A stretch of DNA of 64,000 nt from Halorhabdus sp. CBA1104 (GTDB lineage: Archaea; Halobacteriota; Halobacteria; Halobacteriales; Haloarculaceae): assembly GCF_009690625.1 (NCBI RefSeq), contig NZ_CP033878.1, forward strand, positions 744,001 through 808,000, read 5' to 3'. A program made the translations under genes and the position numbers. A model generated the notes under the pieces. The model was not told the origin of the DNA. It was given only the letters and a program-made list of their open reading frames with translations, and did not search any database. Below, in pieces: positions 1-9,727 of this stretch (position 1 is the first letter of the stretch; every line of letters starts with the position of its first letter).

Positions 1-1011
1 AATTTCACGTCTCGACGATACAACATCGACAGAGGATTTGACTTCTTCGACGACGTGAGCCCGGAAGCAAGAAAAGAAAACAATCGAGGGGCTTGGCGAC
101 TCTACGTCCGCAATCTCATTGAAGATACGCCGCTGATGAATCTGGCCGGTCAAGCGAACAACCTTGCAATGGAATATCTCGGTCGAAGTCTCTACCTGCG
201 AAACGAAGCAGCTGAGAACATCACTGACCGAGCACTGGAATGGATGGACGGTACCAATGACAAGCGGTTCCTGTGGGTCCACTATATGGACACACACCAC
301 CCTTACCTCTCTCCCAAGAGAATTCAGAAGAAATTCGGACGAACGTACTCAAAGAAACACATCAAACAGCTCTCCCAGAAAACCCGCAGTGCCCAAGAGC
401 AAATTACTGACGAAGACATCCCGGAGATGGAATACGTATACGACTGTACGGTCCGGTACGTTGACGAGCAGATTGGCCGAATTATCGATAAACTCCGCGA
501 AGACGGCGAATTAGAACACTCCATGATAGTTGTTACCGGCGATCACGGCGAGGGATTCGGCGAGTTCGGGAAGTTCGGTCACGCGGATGAACTCTGGGAT
601 ACGATGATAGCCGTTCCGCTTATTGTACATCATCCCGACAGACCAAGCACTAACGTAAACGGACAGGCGCCACTTCGGCTGTTACGTGAAACGATTGTCG
701 ACGGAAGCGGCCTTTTCGATATCACTGAAAAAGGAGCAGACTACGTTTATACCGAAGTTCCGAACTATCGCGATGATATCCAGGGCGTTCGTGGTCAAGA
801 GTACAAATTAATCGCGCGGAATGACGACCAGATCACTACACGGCTTGCCAACGTCGAAGAAGAGATCCCAATTGAAGAGGTGCCAGACATGGAATACGAG
901 CAGTTGGAGAAGGAACTAACTCGCGATTTCGAACCAATTCAAGTAGCAGCAGATGTCGATCAACGCGAGTTCCGGGAGGATCTAGCCGCATTAGGATACC
1001 TAGAAGAATAA
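1..1011 (+). CDS. Sulfatase-family (alkaline phosphatase fold) protein, 5' end off window
   Basis: The reading frame is open from the first base, so the N-terminal part with the nucleophile lies outside the window; 336 codons are visible. Seen: FLWVHYMDTHHPY and the metal-binding block TGDHGEGFGEFGKFGH starting near visible codon 178, both typical of the C-terminal two thirds of sulfatases and related alkaline-phosphatase-superfamily hydrolases or transferases. It converges on a flippase gene and lies close to aglB, so a role in modifying sulfated or phosphorylated surface glycans is inferred. The region looks AT-richer than the genes beyond 2.8 kb. Substrate cannot be told; without the active-site motif, phosphotransferase activity is as possible as sulfatase. 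Confidence 0.8.
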   Translation, partial: NFTSRRYNIDRGFDFFDDVSPEARKENNRGAWRLYVRNLIEDTPLMNLAGQANNLAMEYLGRSLYLRNEAAENITDRALEWMDGTNDKRFLWVHYMDTHHPYLSPKRIQKKFGRTYSKKHIKQLSQKTRSAQEQITDEDIPEMEYVYDCTVRYVDEQIGRIIDKLREDGELEHSMIVVTGDHGEGFGEFGKFGHADELWDTMIAVPLIVHHPDRPSTNVNGQAPLRLLRETIVDGSGLFDITEKGADYVYTEVPNYRDDIQGVRGQEYKLIARNDDQITTRLANVEEEIPIEEVPDMEYEQLEKELTRDFEPIQVAADVDQREFREDLAALGYLEE

Positions 1012-1098
1012 CATGATAGAACAATTCAGCTATCTTCTCGCTTTTGTCGAATTTGTTGCTTGGCGGTCGAAGAGGCGTTTTCTGCTTGAGCCGACCGA

Positions 1099-2526
1099 TC
1101 ACCTCCAAGCCAGTAGTGGAAGGACGAACGGAAGGTTATCATCAACTGTTTCCCGGAACTTTTCAGACAGAACGAGTAATGCCACGAAGTAAATCACAGC
1201 ACCACCGCCAACGAGGAAGATAACGACCGGGATCGAGGCCCCAAGGAGTTCGCGTCCAACGAATACGGCACCAGCCATGATCCCAGCTGCCAACCACTGC
1301 TTACCGATTTCCTCAAAGGGAATGTTAAGATCGAAAATCTGATTTGCATAGTAGTATCCACCAAGTAGCGCCATCGTGGAAGATATCGTCGTGGCAATTG
1401 CGGCCCCGTACCAATTAAATTGCCAGACCAAACCAACGTTTAATACGAGATTGCTACTCACAAACGCGACGTTCACGTAGAACGTCAAGTCCGGCCTGTC
1501 GACAGCGTTAATTGTACTCAGGAACTGTCTCGAATACCCATACAAGAGACGTGAGAACGTCAAGATCAGTAGAATGTAGTACCCGGTCTTGAACCCAGGC
1601 CCATAAATGGTTAACACAATATCACCGACCAAGGCCGCTCCTACGAGGCCGGGAATGATAAATAATCCCGAGTACGCAAGACTGACTCGAAGAAGCCCAG
1701 CAATTTCAGCTTTTGATTTGCGTTCCGAGGAGATCTGGCTCATTTCTGGAAAGAGCGTCCGAGATATAGACGCTCCAAAAATAGCGAACAGCGAAGCGAG
1801 GTTCCAAGCAACCTCGTATACTGCGATAAAACTGTGGGAAACGAACGCAGCGAGAACTATCGTATCCATTGATTGGAACATCCTGTTCGTAATTGAACCG
1901 AGCCACGAGAACTGGGCGTAGGACTTTAATCGACGAAACTCTCTCCTAGACGGCAATCCACATGGAATCGTGATGAAGTACGAACCGATTAGTGCGGCCA
2001 CGAACGCACCAACGACGTACCCCGCGAAAGCCCCTCCAATCCCGAATCCCAAGAGAACGAGCGCGACCTGGATGATACTACGGCTTGTCCATTCTACGGG
2101 GATCAAGATACTAGATATGTGAACGAGATGTTGTCCGTCTAATATTGTCTGGACGAGCACTATTGCAATACGGACTGCTAACATCACGATGAGCACCCAC
2201 GTAGCCTGGATACCCATGAAGTTGTTCAAGTATGACTGTCCTATCCAGAGACAGACCGCGAGAAGTGCGTAGAGCCCGAACTGTGCGACTGCACCGGAAA
2301 GAACATAGTTGCCCTCATTCGTCTCGCTGACTCGCTTTTTTATCGCCTGTGGGAGGCCAAATTGAGCGACCATTGTTGTCCACGCCAGCACGGACAGCAC
2401 GACGACATATGTCCCGTACTGACTCTGTCCGAGCGTCCGCGTCAAAACAATTGTCGCGACGAATCCCGCGAATGACATGACCAAGCGCGACAAAAAGTGG
2501 ACGATAGACGTGTGACCGTATTTCAT
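1099..2526 (-). CDS. Polysaccharide biosynthesis flippase (Wzx/MATE-like, oligosaccharide-lipid flippase)
   Basis: A 475-residue polytopic membrane protein with about 12-14 hydrophobic segments and few charged loops. It starts with VHFLSRLVMSFAGFVATIVLTRTLG, the helix-1 pattern of the polysaccharide-export RfbX/Wzx family, and has the usual family length. Proteins of this family move lipid-linked oligosaccharides across the membrane; in haloarchaea (for example AglR) they are tied to N-glycosylation. Context fits: aglB lies just upstream on the opposite strand and a sulfatase-fold gene converges on its 3' end. Base composition looks AT-richer than the neighbouring core genes, as is common for glycan islands acquired by transfer. 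The actual glycan is unknown. Confidence 0.85.
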   Translation of the reverse strand: MKYGHTSIVHFLSRLVMSFAGFVATIVLTRTLGQSQYGTYVVVLSVLAWTTMVAQFGLPQAIKKRVSETNEGNYVLSGAVAQFGLYALLAVCLWIGQSYLNNFMGIQATWVLIVMLAVRIAIVLVQTILDGQHLVHISSILIPVEWTSRSIIQVALVLLGFGIGGAFAGYVVGAFVAALIGSYFITIPCGLPSRREFRRLKSYAQFSWLGSITNRMFQSMDTIVLAAFVSHSFIAVYEVAWNLASLFAIFGASISRTLFPEMSQISSERKSKAEIAGLLRVSLAYSGLFIIPGLVGAALVGDIVLTIYGPGFKTGYYILLILTFSRLLYGYSRQFLSTINAVDRPDLTFYVNVAFVSSNLVLNVGLVWQFNWYGAAIATTISSTMALLGGYYYANQIFDLNIPFEEIGKQWLAAGIMAGAVFVGRELLGASIPVVIFLVGGGAVIYFVALLVLSEKFRETVDDNLPFVLPLLAWR

Positions 2527-2832
2527 GAGTAGTCACGCGAGATTTTGCAGATACAAGGCGGTTTTCACTGCCACCGTATCAATACCCCGCTTCTTTTTCG
2601 CAGAAGATATGCCTCTTTGCGCTCACCCATCTCGTGAACTGATATTGTCATCATATATCTGGTAGGTACTTATTGAGCGACGACACATGTACTCTCGTTG
2701 AAGAACACCATCTAAAAGCGATTTCTATTGAATGTGACCGGGACTCCCTTCGAAAAACGAGATCAACTCATAAGGCTTATGCGCGCGTTGGCAGTGTCCA
2801 ACGGTAATGAGCGTACGGAGGGTCCCTGTCGA
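2527..2832. other. Intergenic region between divergent flippase and aglB
   Basis: There is no convincing gene here. It holds the 5' regions of two divergent genes. AT-rich stretches (around 2640-2665 and CATAAGGCTTATG near 2769-2781) are possible promoter elements. The decamer ATGAGCGTAC occurs twice, at 2807 and again at the aglB start (2833); only the second is in frame with AglB. Confidence 0.5.
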
Positions 2833-5800
2833 ATGAGCGTACTCGAAAAATGGCCAGACGACGAGACAACCGCCGGTCAAGCTCTCGGGTGGCTGTCCCA
2901 GTGGTATCACCTCTTCGTCGTGGCCGGACTGTTCGGGTTCATGTTCTGGCTGCGAGCACGCACCTGGGAGAATTTCATCGTCAACGGTGACGTGCTCTTC
3001 AGCGGCAACGACGCGTGGTACGAATTCCGTGAGGTCGCTTACGCGGTCGCAAATTGGCCGAATACGATGCCGTTCGACCCGTGGACCGAGTTCCCCACCG
3101 GAGTCGTTGTCGAGCAGTTCGGGACGTTCTACGATCAACTCATTGCCACGACAGCACTGATCGTCGGACTTGGAAACCCGAGTGACCACTTGATTCGACT
3201 CGTCCACTTGTTTTTCCCGGCGCTGCTGGGTGCCGCAGTCGTCATCCCGACGTACTATCTCGGCAAGCACGTCGGCGGCCGCATCGGTGGTGTCATCGCC
3301 GCGGTGCTCGTTGCCCTCTCCGGTGGCGAGTTCCTCCGACGGAGTCTCGTTGGCTTTTCAGATCACCACGTCGCCGAAGTCTTCTTCCAGGCCCTCGCAG
3401 TCCTTGCAATCCTGATCGCACTCCGTGTCGCCCAAGAGGAGAAGCCGATCTACGAGCTCTTCACCGAACGTGATTGGGACGGATTGCGCCGTCCGCTCGG
3501 CTGGGCTGTGATTGCCGGAGTCGCGCTTGGATTGTACATCTCAATTTGGCCACCCGGTGTCCTCCTGATCGGCATTCTCGGTGTGTACGTCACGATCCAA
3601 CTCCCGATAACGTACCTCCGAAAAGAGAGTCCGGAACACATCTCGATCGTTGCGGCAGTGATCTTTCTCGTCGCAGCGGTGCTATCGCTGGCATCGATCG
3701 ACGAGATCGGATTCGGGATGATTTCGCGAACGTTGGCACAGCCTGGTTTGGCCATTGCGGGCGCAGTGTGGGTCGGTGTCCTTTCCGCCCTGGCTCGTGC
3801 GTGGGACGAGCGCGACCTCTCGCGCTGGGTGTACCCAGTCGTCGTCTTCGGGAGTCTCCTCGGTGCGGTACTGCTGGCCGCCCTGTTGCTCCCGGATTTC
3901 TTCCAGTATTTCCTCCGGCAGGCCCTCCGGTTCGTCGGCTTTGCCTTCAACCCACACACTGATGCGGCCGTCACGATCGGCGAGGTCCAGCCGCTCCCCA
4001 TCGGACAGGCTGACACGCTAATCTCCTGGCTGGGCGTCGCCCCGATCGTCGGCGGCATCGGCGTTCTGCTCGCGCTCGCTCACCAGTACGTCGCTGACGA
4101 ACTCGATCCAGCGTACCTCTTTGTCGCACTGTGGTTCGCGTTCTTCGTCGCAGCGACGTTCACCCAGCAGCGGTTCGCCTACTATCTGACTGTCCCAGCG
4201 GCCGTCATGACGGCACTGGTCGTGACACGGCTCTTCCGGTATTTGCGATCGATCAGCGACACCGACGGTATCGAGACCTACGAGGCGTTGGTGGTCGGGG
4301 GCGTAATCGTCCTGTTGGTCGTCCCGATGGCTCTGGGGACGACGGCCATCGGTCGATCGGCGAGCAACGGGCCTGGTGGCGTCACCGGTTGGCAGAGCAG
4401 CCTCGACTATATCGAAGAGGAGACGCCAGCGGTCGGAAACTACGGCGATGCTGGTAATGCCGACCAGCTTGACTTCTATGGTACCTACGAGCGGACGGAT
4501 GACTTCGAGTACCCTGATGGCGCCTATGGCGTGATGTCCTGGTGGGACTACGGTCACTGGATTACGCAAGAGGGTGAGCGGATTCCGGTCGCAAACCCCT
4601 TCCAGCATAATGCGAGAGAAGCTGCTGCCTTCCTCGTGGCCCAAAACGAGACTGACGCGGACGACGCGCTCGCGGCCGTCGGTGAGTCCGAGACAGACGC
4701 CCAGACCCGCTACGTCATGGTCGACTGGAAGATGGCCACGGCCAACGGCGGATTCGGTGGGTATCGCTGGGGGAAGTTCTTCGCGCCGCCGAACTTCCTC
4801 GATGACGCCGACGAGTCGGACTACTACCGGCGCGTCCGCTCGCTCGTCCAGACCCAGCAGGGTCAGTCGCTGACCAACCGGTATTTCACACTCCAGAAAC
4901 AGGCCTACTACGAGACGATGGCCGTCAGACTCTACCGGTACCACGGGAGTGCGGCTTCACCGACTGACGTCCCTGGTCTCGATCTCGGCGGGAGCACGGT
5001 CGTCGTCGACTGGCAGGACTACCAGGGCGTGGCCCTCCCGGAACTGAGTCAAAATGGGACTGGACAAACCGTGCAGCTGTTCCAAAATCGGAGCGCTGCC
5101 GAGGAGTTCGTCGCCAACGACAGTACGTCCCAGATCGGTGGTATCGGTAAGATTCCGAGTGAGTCGGTCGGTGCCCTGCAACACTATCGGCTCGTGCAGG
5201 TGAGTGACCCGACCGTCGGACTACGATACGGCCAACTCGGGCAGTTCATGGCAAGCCAGCCTGGACTGACTGTCCTCTCGCGGAGTCAACAGTACCAGAC
5301 CGGTGTCGGCATCCGAGCGCTCGGCCTCGCTCGTGAGCCGTTCAACTCCTATACGAAGGTCTTCGAGCGGGTTCCCGGCGCGACCGTGCAGGGCGATGGG
5401 CCATCGAATGCGACTGTGACCGCAGCCGTCGAGATGGAGATGCCCAACGCAAACAAGACCTTCACCTATCGCCAGCACGCCGAGACTGACGCTAACGGTG
5501 AGTTCACGATGACGCTCCCGTACTCGACGGAGGGCTACGAGAACTGGGGGCCGGAAGACGGCTACACGAACGTCTCTGTCCGGGCCAACAGTTCCTATCA
5601 GTTCAGTACTGAGACGTCGTTCAACGAGAGTGGATCCATCTATCGCTACACCGCCACTGAAAACGTCTCGGAAGCCCAGGTCAACGGCGTCGAGGACGAG
5701 CCGGTCGCGATCGAGCTCGAACGCCAAGTGCTGGGCGAGTTCAACAACTCCGAGAGCAGCGACGCGGGTAACGAGAGCTCCGAGTCACTGACGCCGCCAT

Positions 5801-5904
5801 CTCTTCGGTCACCGGACGGTGACACGGACGATTCGCCCTCGGGACAGACTGGCGAGGCAGTGTCCTGGAACCCCGTACTGAACGCACGGAGTGCCGGTCT
5901 CTGA
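2833..5904 (+). CDS. aglB: Dolichyl-phosphooligosaccharide-protein glycosyltransferase AglB (STT3)
   Basis: Archaeal oligosaccharyltransferase, which transfers a lipid-linked glycan to Asn in N-X-S/T sequons on the outer face of the membrane. The 1023-residue protein has about 13 membrane segments in its first 530 residues, then a soluble C-terminal domain with the signature WWDYG at residues 570-574 and VDWKM as the likely DK/MI-type helix. GNDAWYEFR after the first membrane helix matches the catalytic acidic loop. The frame is open 35 codons further upstream, but ATG 2833 gives the hydrophilic N-terminus before helix 1 expected for the family. The C-terminal tail is Ser/Asp-rich. DUF368 follows after 5 bp, so co-transcription is likely. 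Confidence 0.95.
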   Translation: MSVLEKWPDDETTAGQALGWLSQWYHLFVVAGLFGFMFWLRARTWENFIVNGDVLFSGNDAWYEFREVAYAVANWPNTMPFDPWTEFPTGVVVEQFGTFYDQLIATTALIVGLGNPSDHLIRLVHLFFPALLGAAVVIPTYYLGKHVGGRIGGVIAAVLVALSGGEFLRRSLVGFSDHHVAEVFFQALAVLAILIALRVAQEEKPIYELFTERDWDGLRRPLGWAVIAGVALGLYISIWPPGVLLIGILGVYVTIQLPITYLRKESPEHISIVAAVIFLVAAVLSLASIDEIGFGMISRTLAQPGLAIAGAVWVGVLSALARAWDERDLSRWVYPVVVFGSLLGAVLLAALLLPDFFQYFLRQALRFVGFAFNPHTDAAVTIGEVQPLPIGQADTLISWLGVAPIVGGIGVLLALAHQYVADELDPAYLFVALWFAFFVAATFTQQRFAYYLTVPAAVMTALVVTRLFRYLRSISDTDGIETYEALVVGGVIVLLVVPMALGTTAIGRSASNGPGGVTGWQSSLDYIEEETPAVGNYGDAGNADQLDFYGTYERTDDFEYPDGAYGVMSWWDYGHWITQEGERIPVANPFQHNAREAAAFLVAQNETDADDALAAVGESETDAQTRYVMVDWKMATANGGFGGYRWGKFFAPPNFLDDADESDYYRRVRSLVQTQQGQSLTNRYFTLQKQAYYETMAVRLYRYHGSAASPTDVPGLDLGGSTVVVDWQDYQGVALPELSQNGTGQTVQLFQNRSAAEEFVANDSTSQIGGIGKIPSESVGALQHYRLVQVSDPTVGLRYGQLGQFMASQPGLTVLSRSQQYQTGVGIRALGLAREPFNSYTKVFERVPGATVQGDGPSNATVTAAVEMEMPNANKTFTYRQHAETDANGEFTMTLPYSTEGYENWGPEDGYTNVSVRANSSYQFSTETSFNESGSIYRYTATENVSEAQVNGVEDEPVAIELERQVLGEFNNSESSDAGNESSESLTPPSLRSPDGDTDDSPSGQTGEAVSWNPVLNARSAGL

Positions 5905-5909
5905 GAGCC

Positions 5910-6890
5910 GTGAGCGGGCAATCTCAAACTGACGGCAGGACTGACGACCCATCCACCGTCGAGGCTTGGATCGCCATCTATCTGAAAGGGCTGGCGATGG
6001 GTGCGGCCGATTCGGTGCCAGGCGTTTCCGGCGGGACCATCGCGTTCATCACTGGCATCTACGAGCGGTTGATCGGGGCAATCGCGTCCCTCGACCCGCG
6101 GGCCATCGTCCATCTCGGACGACTCCACCGCCCGGGTGGCCGGCAGGCCTTCGTCACCGAACTTCGGAAAATGGACGTCCCCTTCCTGATCGCGCTGGGG
6201 ACCGGCGTCCTGACGTCGCTCGTCCTCGTCTCCCGGGTGATGCACGTGGCGTTGAACGACGCGCGAGCGCTGACGTTCGCGTTTTTCTTCGGACTGATCG
6301 CCGCGTCGGCTGTCGTACTGTACGATCAGGTGTCGGTGGCCACGCCGAGCCGCATCGGGGCCGCAGTACTCGGGTTCGGGCTCGCGTTCTTCGTCTCAGG
6401 TGTCACCGCCGGTGCCGAGTACTCCCATGCCCTGCCGTTCGTGTTCGGGGCCGGCACAATCGCCATCACGGCGATGATTCTCCCCGGCGTTTCGGGGGCT
6501 TTCTTCCTCGTGTTGCTCGGGCAGTACGACTACCTCACGACGGTGTTGAAGCGCTTTGTCGACCGATTGGTCGGGCTGGTGACCGGTGACGCCACGCTGG
6601 CCGGCGTCCTCGACCTGGGGGCGACCGTCGTTACGTTCGCTGTCGGGGCGCTGTTGGGGTTGCTCGTGTTCGCACGCATTGTCGAGTGGGCGTTAGCGAA
6701 CTATCGGTACGTGACGTTGACGTTTCTCGTGAGTTTGATGGTCGGTGCGCTTCGCCTCCCGGTTATCGAAGTCCTAGATAACACCGCGACGTGGTCGCCT
6801 GTGACCACGCTGGTGACGGTCTTGGCGGGCGCAATCGGCGTGATCGTGGTTCTCCTGCTCGATTATTACACCGAATCACTGGCGTACTGA
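5910..6890 (+). CDS. DUF368 membrane protein (PopT-like polyprenyl-phosphate translocase candidate)
   Basis: A 326-residue polytopic protein starting at GTG, 5 bp after the aglB stop. Near residue 30 it carries the family signature AADSVPGVSGGTIAFITGIYE, and a second pseudo-repeat (AMILPGVSGAFFLVLLGQYDYL) lies in the C-terminal half, the internal duplication known for DUF368. Bacterial DUF368 members (PopT) are established undecaprenyl-phosphate translocases that return the lipid carrier to the inner leaflet. Directly behind aglB, the inferred role is flipping spent dolichyl phosphate back after glycan transfer. The family assignment is secure; the archaeal substrate is inference. Confidence 0.9.
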   Translation: MSGQSQTDGRTDDPSTVEAWIAIYLKGLAMGAADSVPGVSGGTIAFITGIYERLIGAIASLDPRAIVHLGRLHRPGGRQAFVTELRKMDVPFLIALGTGVLTSLVLVSRVMHVALNDARALTFAFFFGLIAASAVVLYDQVSVATPSRIGAAVLGFGLAFFVSGVTAGAEYSHALPFVFGAGTIAITAMILPGVSGAFFLVLLGQYDYLTTVLKRFVDRLVGLVTGDATLAGVLDLGATVVTFAVGALLGLLVFARIVEWALANYRYVTLTFLVSLMVGALRLPVIEVLDNTATWSPVTTLVTVLAGAIGVIVVLLLDYYTESLAY

Positions 6891-6954
6891 CCGGCTTGGG
6901 CAATCCCAACTGCGAGTCGGTAGCGTTTTCCCGCCGGTCCGGTTTGCCAGGCAT

Positions 6955-8025
6955 ATGCGCACGCTCAACTATCTGGATATCGAGCGGTATCTCGGCTCTA
7001 GCGGGATCACGACGGCGGCCAGCCAGCAGCGGAAAGCGCTGGCAGAGCAGGGTGTGACGGTCGAAACCTCCCCGTGGGACGGCCGAAACCCGCTGACTGC
7101 CGGTCTCGCGAACCTCGGTGAGGACTCGCTGTGGACCGACTTCGACGTGGCGCATTGCAATCTCGTCGGCCCGGGGACGATCGCCGTGGCCAGACACGCC
7201 AAGCGACACGATATTCCGCTGATACTGCACTCACACGTCACTCGCGAGGACTTCCAGGAGAGTTTCCGCGGGTCGAATCAAATCTCCAAGCCCCTCGGGT
7301 GGTACCTCCGGTGGTTCTACTCCCAGGCTGATCTCGTACTCTGTCCCAGCGAGTACACGAAAGACGTGCTCGAATCGTATCCCGTCGACGGGCCGATCCG
7401 TCCGATGACCAACGGTGTCGATCTGGACGCTCTCGAGGGCTACGAGAAGTTCCGCGCCTCGGCTCGCGAGAAGCACGACCTCGACGGCGTCGTCGTCTTC
7501 TCCGTCGGTCAAGTGTTCGAGCGGAAGGGGCTGACGACGTTCTGTCGGGTGGCCCAGCAGACAGACTACGACTTTGCGTGGTTCGGCCCCTACAGCACCA
7601 GCCCGCTGGCCTCTGAGACAGTCAAACGTTGGACGTCCGATCCGCCAGCAAACGTCACCTTCACGGGCTGGGTCGAGGACGTCCGTGAGGCCTTCGGCGC
7701 GGGGGATATCTATCTGTTCCCGACAAAGGCCGAAAATCAGGGGATCGCTGTCCTGGAGGCGATGGCAGCCAGGAAGGCAGTTGTCCTCAGGGACATCCCC
7801 GTTTTCCGGGAGTATTTCACTGACGGCGAGGATTGTCTGATGGCCAGTACCGACGCGGAGTTCCGCGAGGCCGTCGAGCGCTTGGCCGAGAACCCCGATC
7901 TCCGGGAGCGGTTGGGCGAGAATGCCCGCGAGACAGCCGAACAGCACAGTCTCGATCGCGTCGGCCAACAGCTGGTGGATATCTATCGCGGCTTGCTCGA
8001 CGGAGCGGATCCGGCGACACTTTGA
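6955..8025 (+). CDS. Glycosyltransferase family 4 protein
   Basis: A 356-residue GT-B enzyme. The N-terminal acceptor domain contains LVLCPSEYTKDVL and a hydrophobic QISKPLGWYLRWFYSQAD segment. The C-terminal donor domain has FSVGQVFERKGL and the GT4 E-x7-E signature in FPTKAENQGIAVLEAMAARK. ATG 6955 gives a normal GT4 N-terminus. It likely adds a sugar to a lipid or glycan at the cytoplasmic membrane face. Its place between aglB-DUF368 and a sulfatase-fold gene, all on the same strand, fits glycan assembly for N-glycosylation or a glycolipid. Donor and acceptor cannot be read from sequence. Confidence 0.9.
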   Translation: MRTLNYLDIERYLGSSGITTAASQQRKALAEQGVTVETSPWDGRNPLTAGLANLGEDSLWTDFDVAHCNLVGPGTIAVARHAKRHDIPLILHSHVTREDFQESFRGSNQISKPLGWYLRWFYSQADLVLCPSEYTKDVLESYPVDGPIRPMTNGVDLDALEGYEKFRASAREKHDLDGVVVFSVGQVFERKGLTTFCRVAQQTDYDFAWFGPYSTSPLASETVKRWTSDPPANVTFTGWVEDVREAFGAGDIYLFPTKAENQGIAVLEAMAARKAVVLRDIPVFREYFTDGEDCLMASTDAEFREAVERLAENPDLRERLGENARETAEQHSLDRVGQQLVDIYRGLLDGADPATL

Positions 8026-8110
8026 GACGGGCTGGTTGGCCTGTCGAACTTCACAGCCCTGGCGACCCGAATCGCGAGCCTCAAGTGGTGGGCCCCACTC
8101 TGGACGGGCG

Positions 8111-9586
8111 ATGAGCACCGGTGGGACCCAGAATGTCCTGTTCGTGGTACTGGATACGGTCCGGAAGGATCACCTCACAGTCTACGGTCACGATCGACCG
8201 ACAACGCCGAATCTGGACGCATTCGCCGAGGAAGCTCGGGTTTACGAGGAGGCAGTCGCCCAGGGACCGTGGACGGTCCCCTCACACGGATCGATGTTTA
8301 CCGGCACGTACCCGAGCGAACACGGGGCGACTCAGGAGAATCCCTACCTGGAGGGCCAGCAGACGTTGGCCCAGTCCCTCGCTGCAGCGGGCTACGATAC
8401 CGCTTGTTACACCTCCAACGCCTGGATCACACCGTATACCCATCTCTCGGACGGATTCGAACGGCAGGACAACTTCTTCAAACTACTGCCCGGTGACTTC
8501 TTTTCGGGGCCGTTGGCCCGAGGGTGGAAGGCACTCAACGACTACGACGTCCTCCGGAAAGCCGTCGCCGGGCTGATCAACGTCGGCAACTACTTCCACA
8601 AGTACTTCGAGAGCGAGGGCGGCGACTCGAAGACGCCGCGGGCGATCGAGCGGACGAAGTCGTTTATCGACGAGGCCGACGATCCGTTCTTCTCGTTTGT
8701 CAACCTGATGGATGGCCACCTGCCGTATCATCCACCTGAGGCATATCGCGAGGAATTCGCGCCCGACGTCGATCCGGCGGCTGTCTGTCAAGACACGAAA
8801 CTGTACAACGCCGGGGCCTACGAGATCGACGACGAGGAGTGGGCAGACATTCGGTCGTTGTACGACGCCGAGATCGCCTATATGGACCACCAAATCGGGC
8901 AACTGTTCGAGTGGCTCAAAGAGACTGGCCGCTGGGAGGAGACGATGGTCGTCGTCTGTGCCGACCACGGTGAACTGTTCGGCGAACACGACATCTACAG
9001 CCACGAATTTGCCCTGTACGAACCACTGATCAACGTCCCGTTGCTCGTCAAACACCCGGACGTCGACCCGGGCCGCGACGAGGAGACGCAGGTCGAACTC
9101 CTCGATCTCTATCACACGATTCTCGACGCGACGGGCGTCGATCCACTGGGAACGAACCTCGAACCGACGCGATCGCTGCTGTCAGCCGAGTATCGGGAGT
9201 TCACGGATGGCGAGTTCGCGTTCGCCGAATACCACTTCCCCGTCATCGAGTACCGGAACTTGCAGACGAAAGCCTCCTCAGCGGGCGTCGAGATCCCCGA
9301 AAACTCACGCTTTGACTCACGGATCCGGGCCGGCCGTCGTCCGGACGCGAAGTACATCCGCAACGAGTGTATCCCGGACGAAGCCTATCGGATCGACGAG
9401 GATCCTTCCGAGGAGCGTGACGTGATCGAGGGAGACGATCCGGCGATCGAAGCCCTCGAGGCGGCGTTGTCCCGCTTCGAAGCGGGTGTCGGCGGCGAGT
9501 GGACGGACGTCGAGGCCGATGACGTCCTCGAAGACGTCGGGGAGGAAGCCAGAGAGCAACTCGACGCGTTGGGCTACGTCGAGTGA
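8111..9586 (+). CDS. Sulfatase-fold protein with Thr at the nucleophile position
   Basis: A 491-residue alkaline-phosphatase-superfamily protein. The metal-binding N-terminus is NVLFVVLDTVRKDHLTVYG (first Asp), and a later block is VCADHGELFGEHDIYSHE. The region that should hold the formylglycine motif C/S-x-P-x-R reads W-T55-V-P-S-H, so the nucleophile position is Thr and Arg is replaced by His. This favours a phosphotransferase or phosphodiesterase-like chemistry, or a sulfatase subfamily that does not use formylglycine. The frame is open much further upstream inside the GT4 gene, but ATG 8111 directly precedes the conserved N-terminus. It probably acts on surface glycans with the preceding glycosyltransferase. 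Confidence 0.88.
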   Translation: MSTGGTQNVLFVVLDTVRKDHLTVYGHDRPTTPNLDAFAEEARVYEEAVAQGPWTVPSHGSMFTGTYPSEHGATQENPYLEGQQTLAQSLAAAGYDTACYTSNAWITPYTHLSDGFERQDNFFKLLPGDFFSGPLARGWKALNDYDVLRKAVAGLINVGNYFHKYFESEGGDSKTPRAIERTKSFIDEADDPFFSFVNLMDGHLPYHPPEAYREEFAPDVDPAAVCQDTKLYNAGAYEIDDEEWADIRSLYDAEIAYMDHQIGQLFEWLKETGRWEETMVVVCADHGELFGEHDIYSHEFALYEPLINVPLLVKHPDVDPGRDEETQVELLDLYHTILDATGVDPLGTNLEPTRSLLSAEYREFTDGEFAFAEYHFPVIEYRNLQTKASSAGVEIPENSRFDSRIRAGRRPDAKYIRNECIPDEAYRIDEDPSEERDVIEGDDPAIEALEAALSRFEAGVGGEWTDVEADDVLEDVGEEAREQLDALGYVE

Positions 9587-9727
9587 GGCCCGGGTTTGTC
9601 GTGGTGTGGCACGTCCCGTGAACGCGACGGATAGTCACTACTAACTACGTCGCCGCGGTCCACCGACGCATGTGGCCTTCGAGCAATGCAGTCACGCAGG
9701 TGTATCGTCGCCAGGAGGGATCGATAG

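Noticed and set aside
2807-2842. Duplicate ATGAGCGTAC at the aglB start
   Set aside because: A short 10-bp coincidence; the first copy is out of frame and lacks coding continuity.
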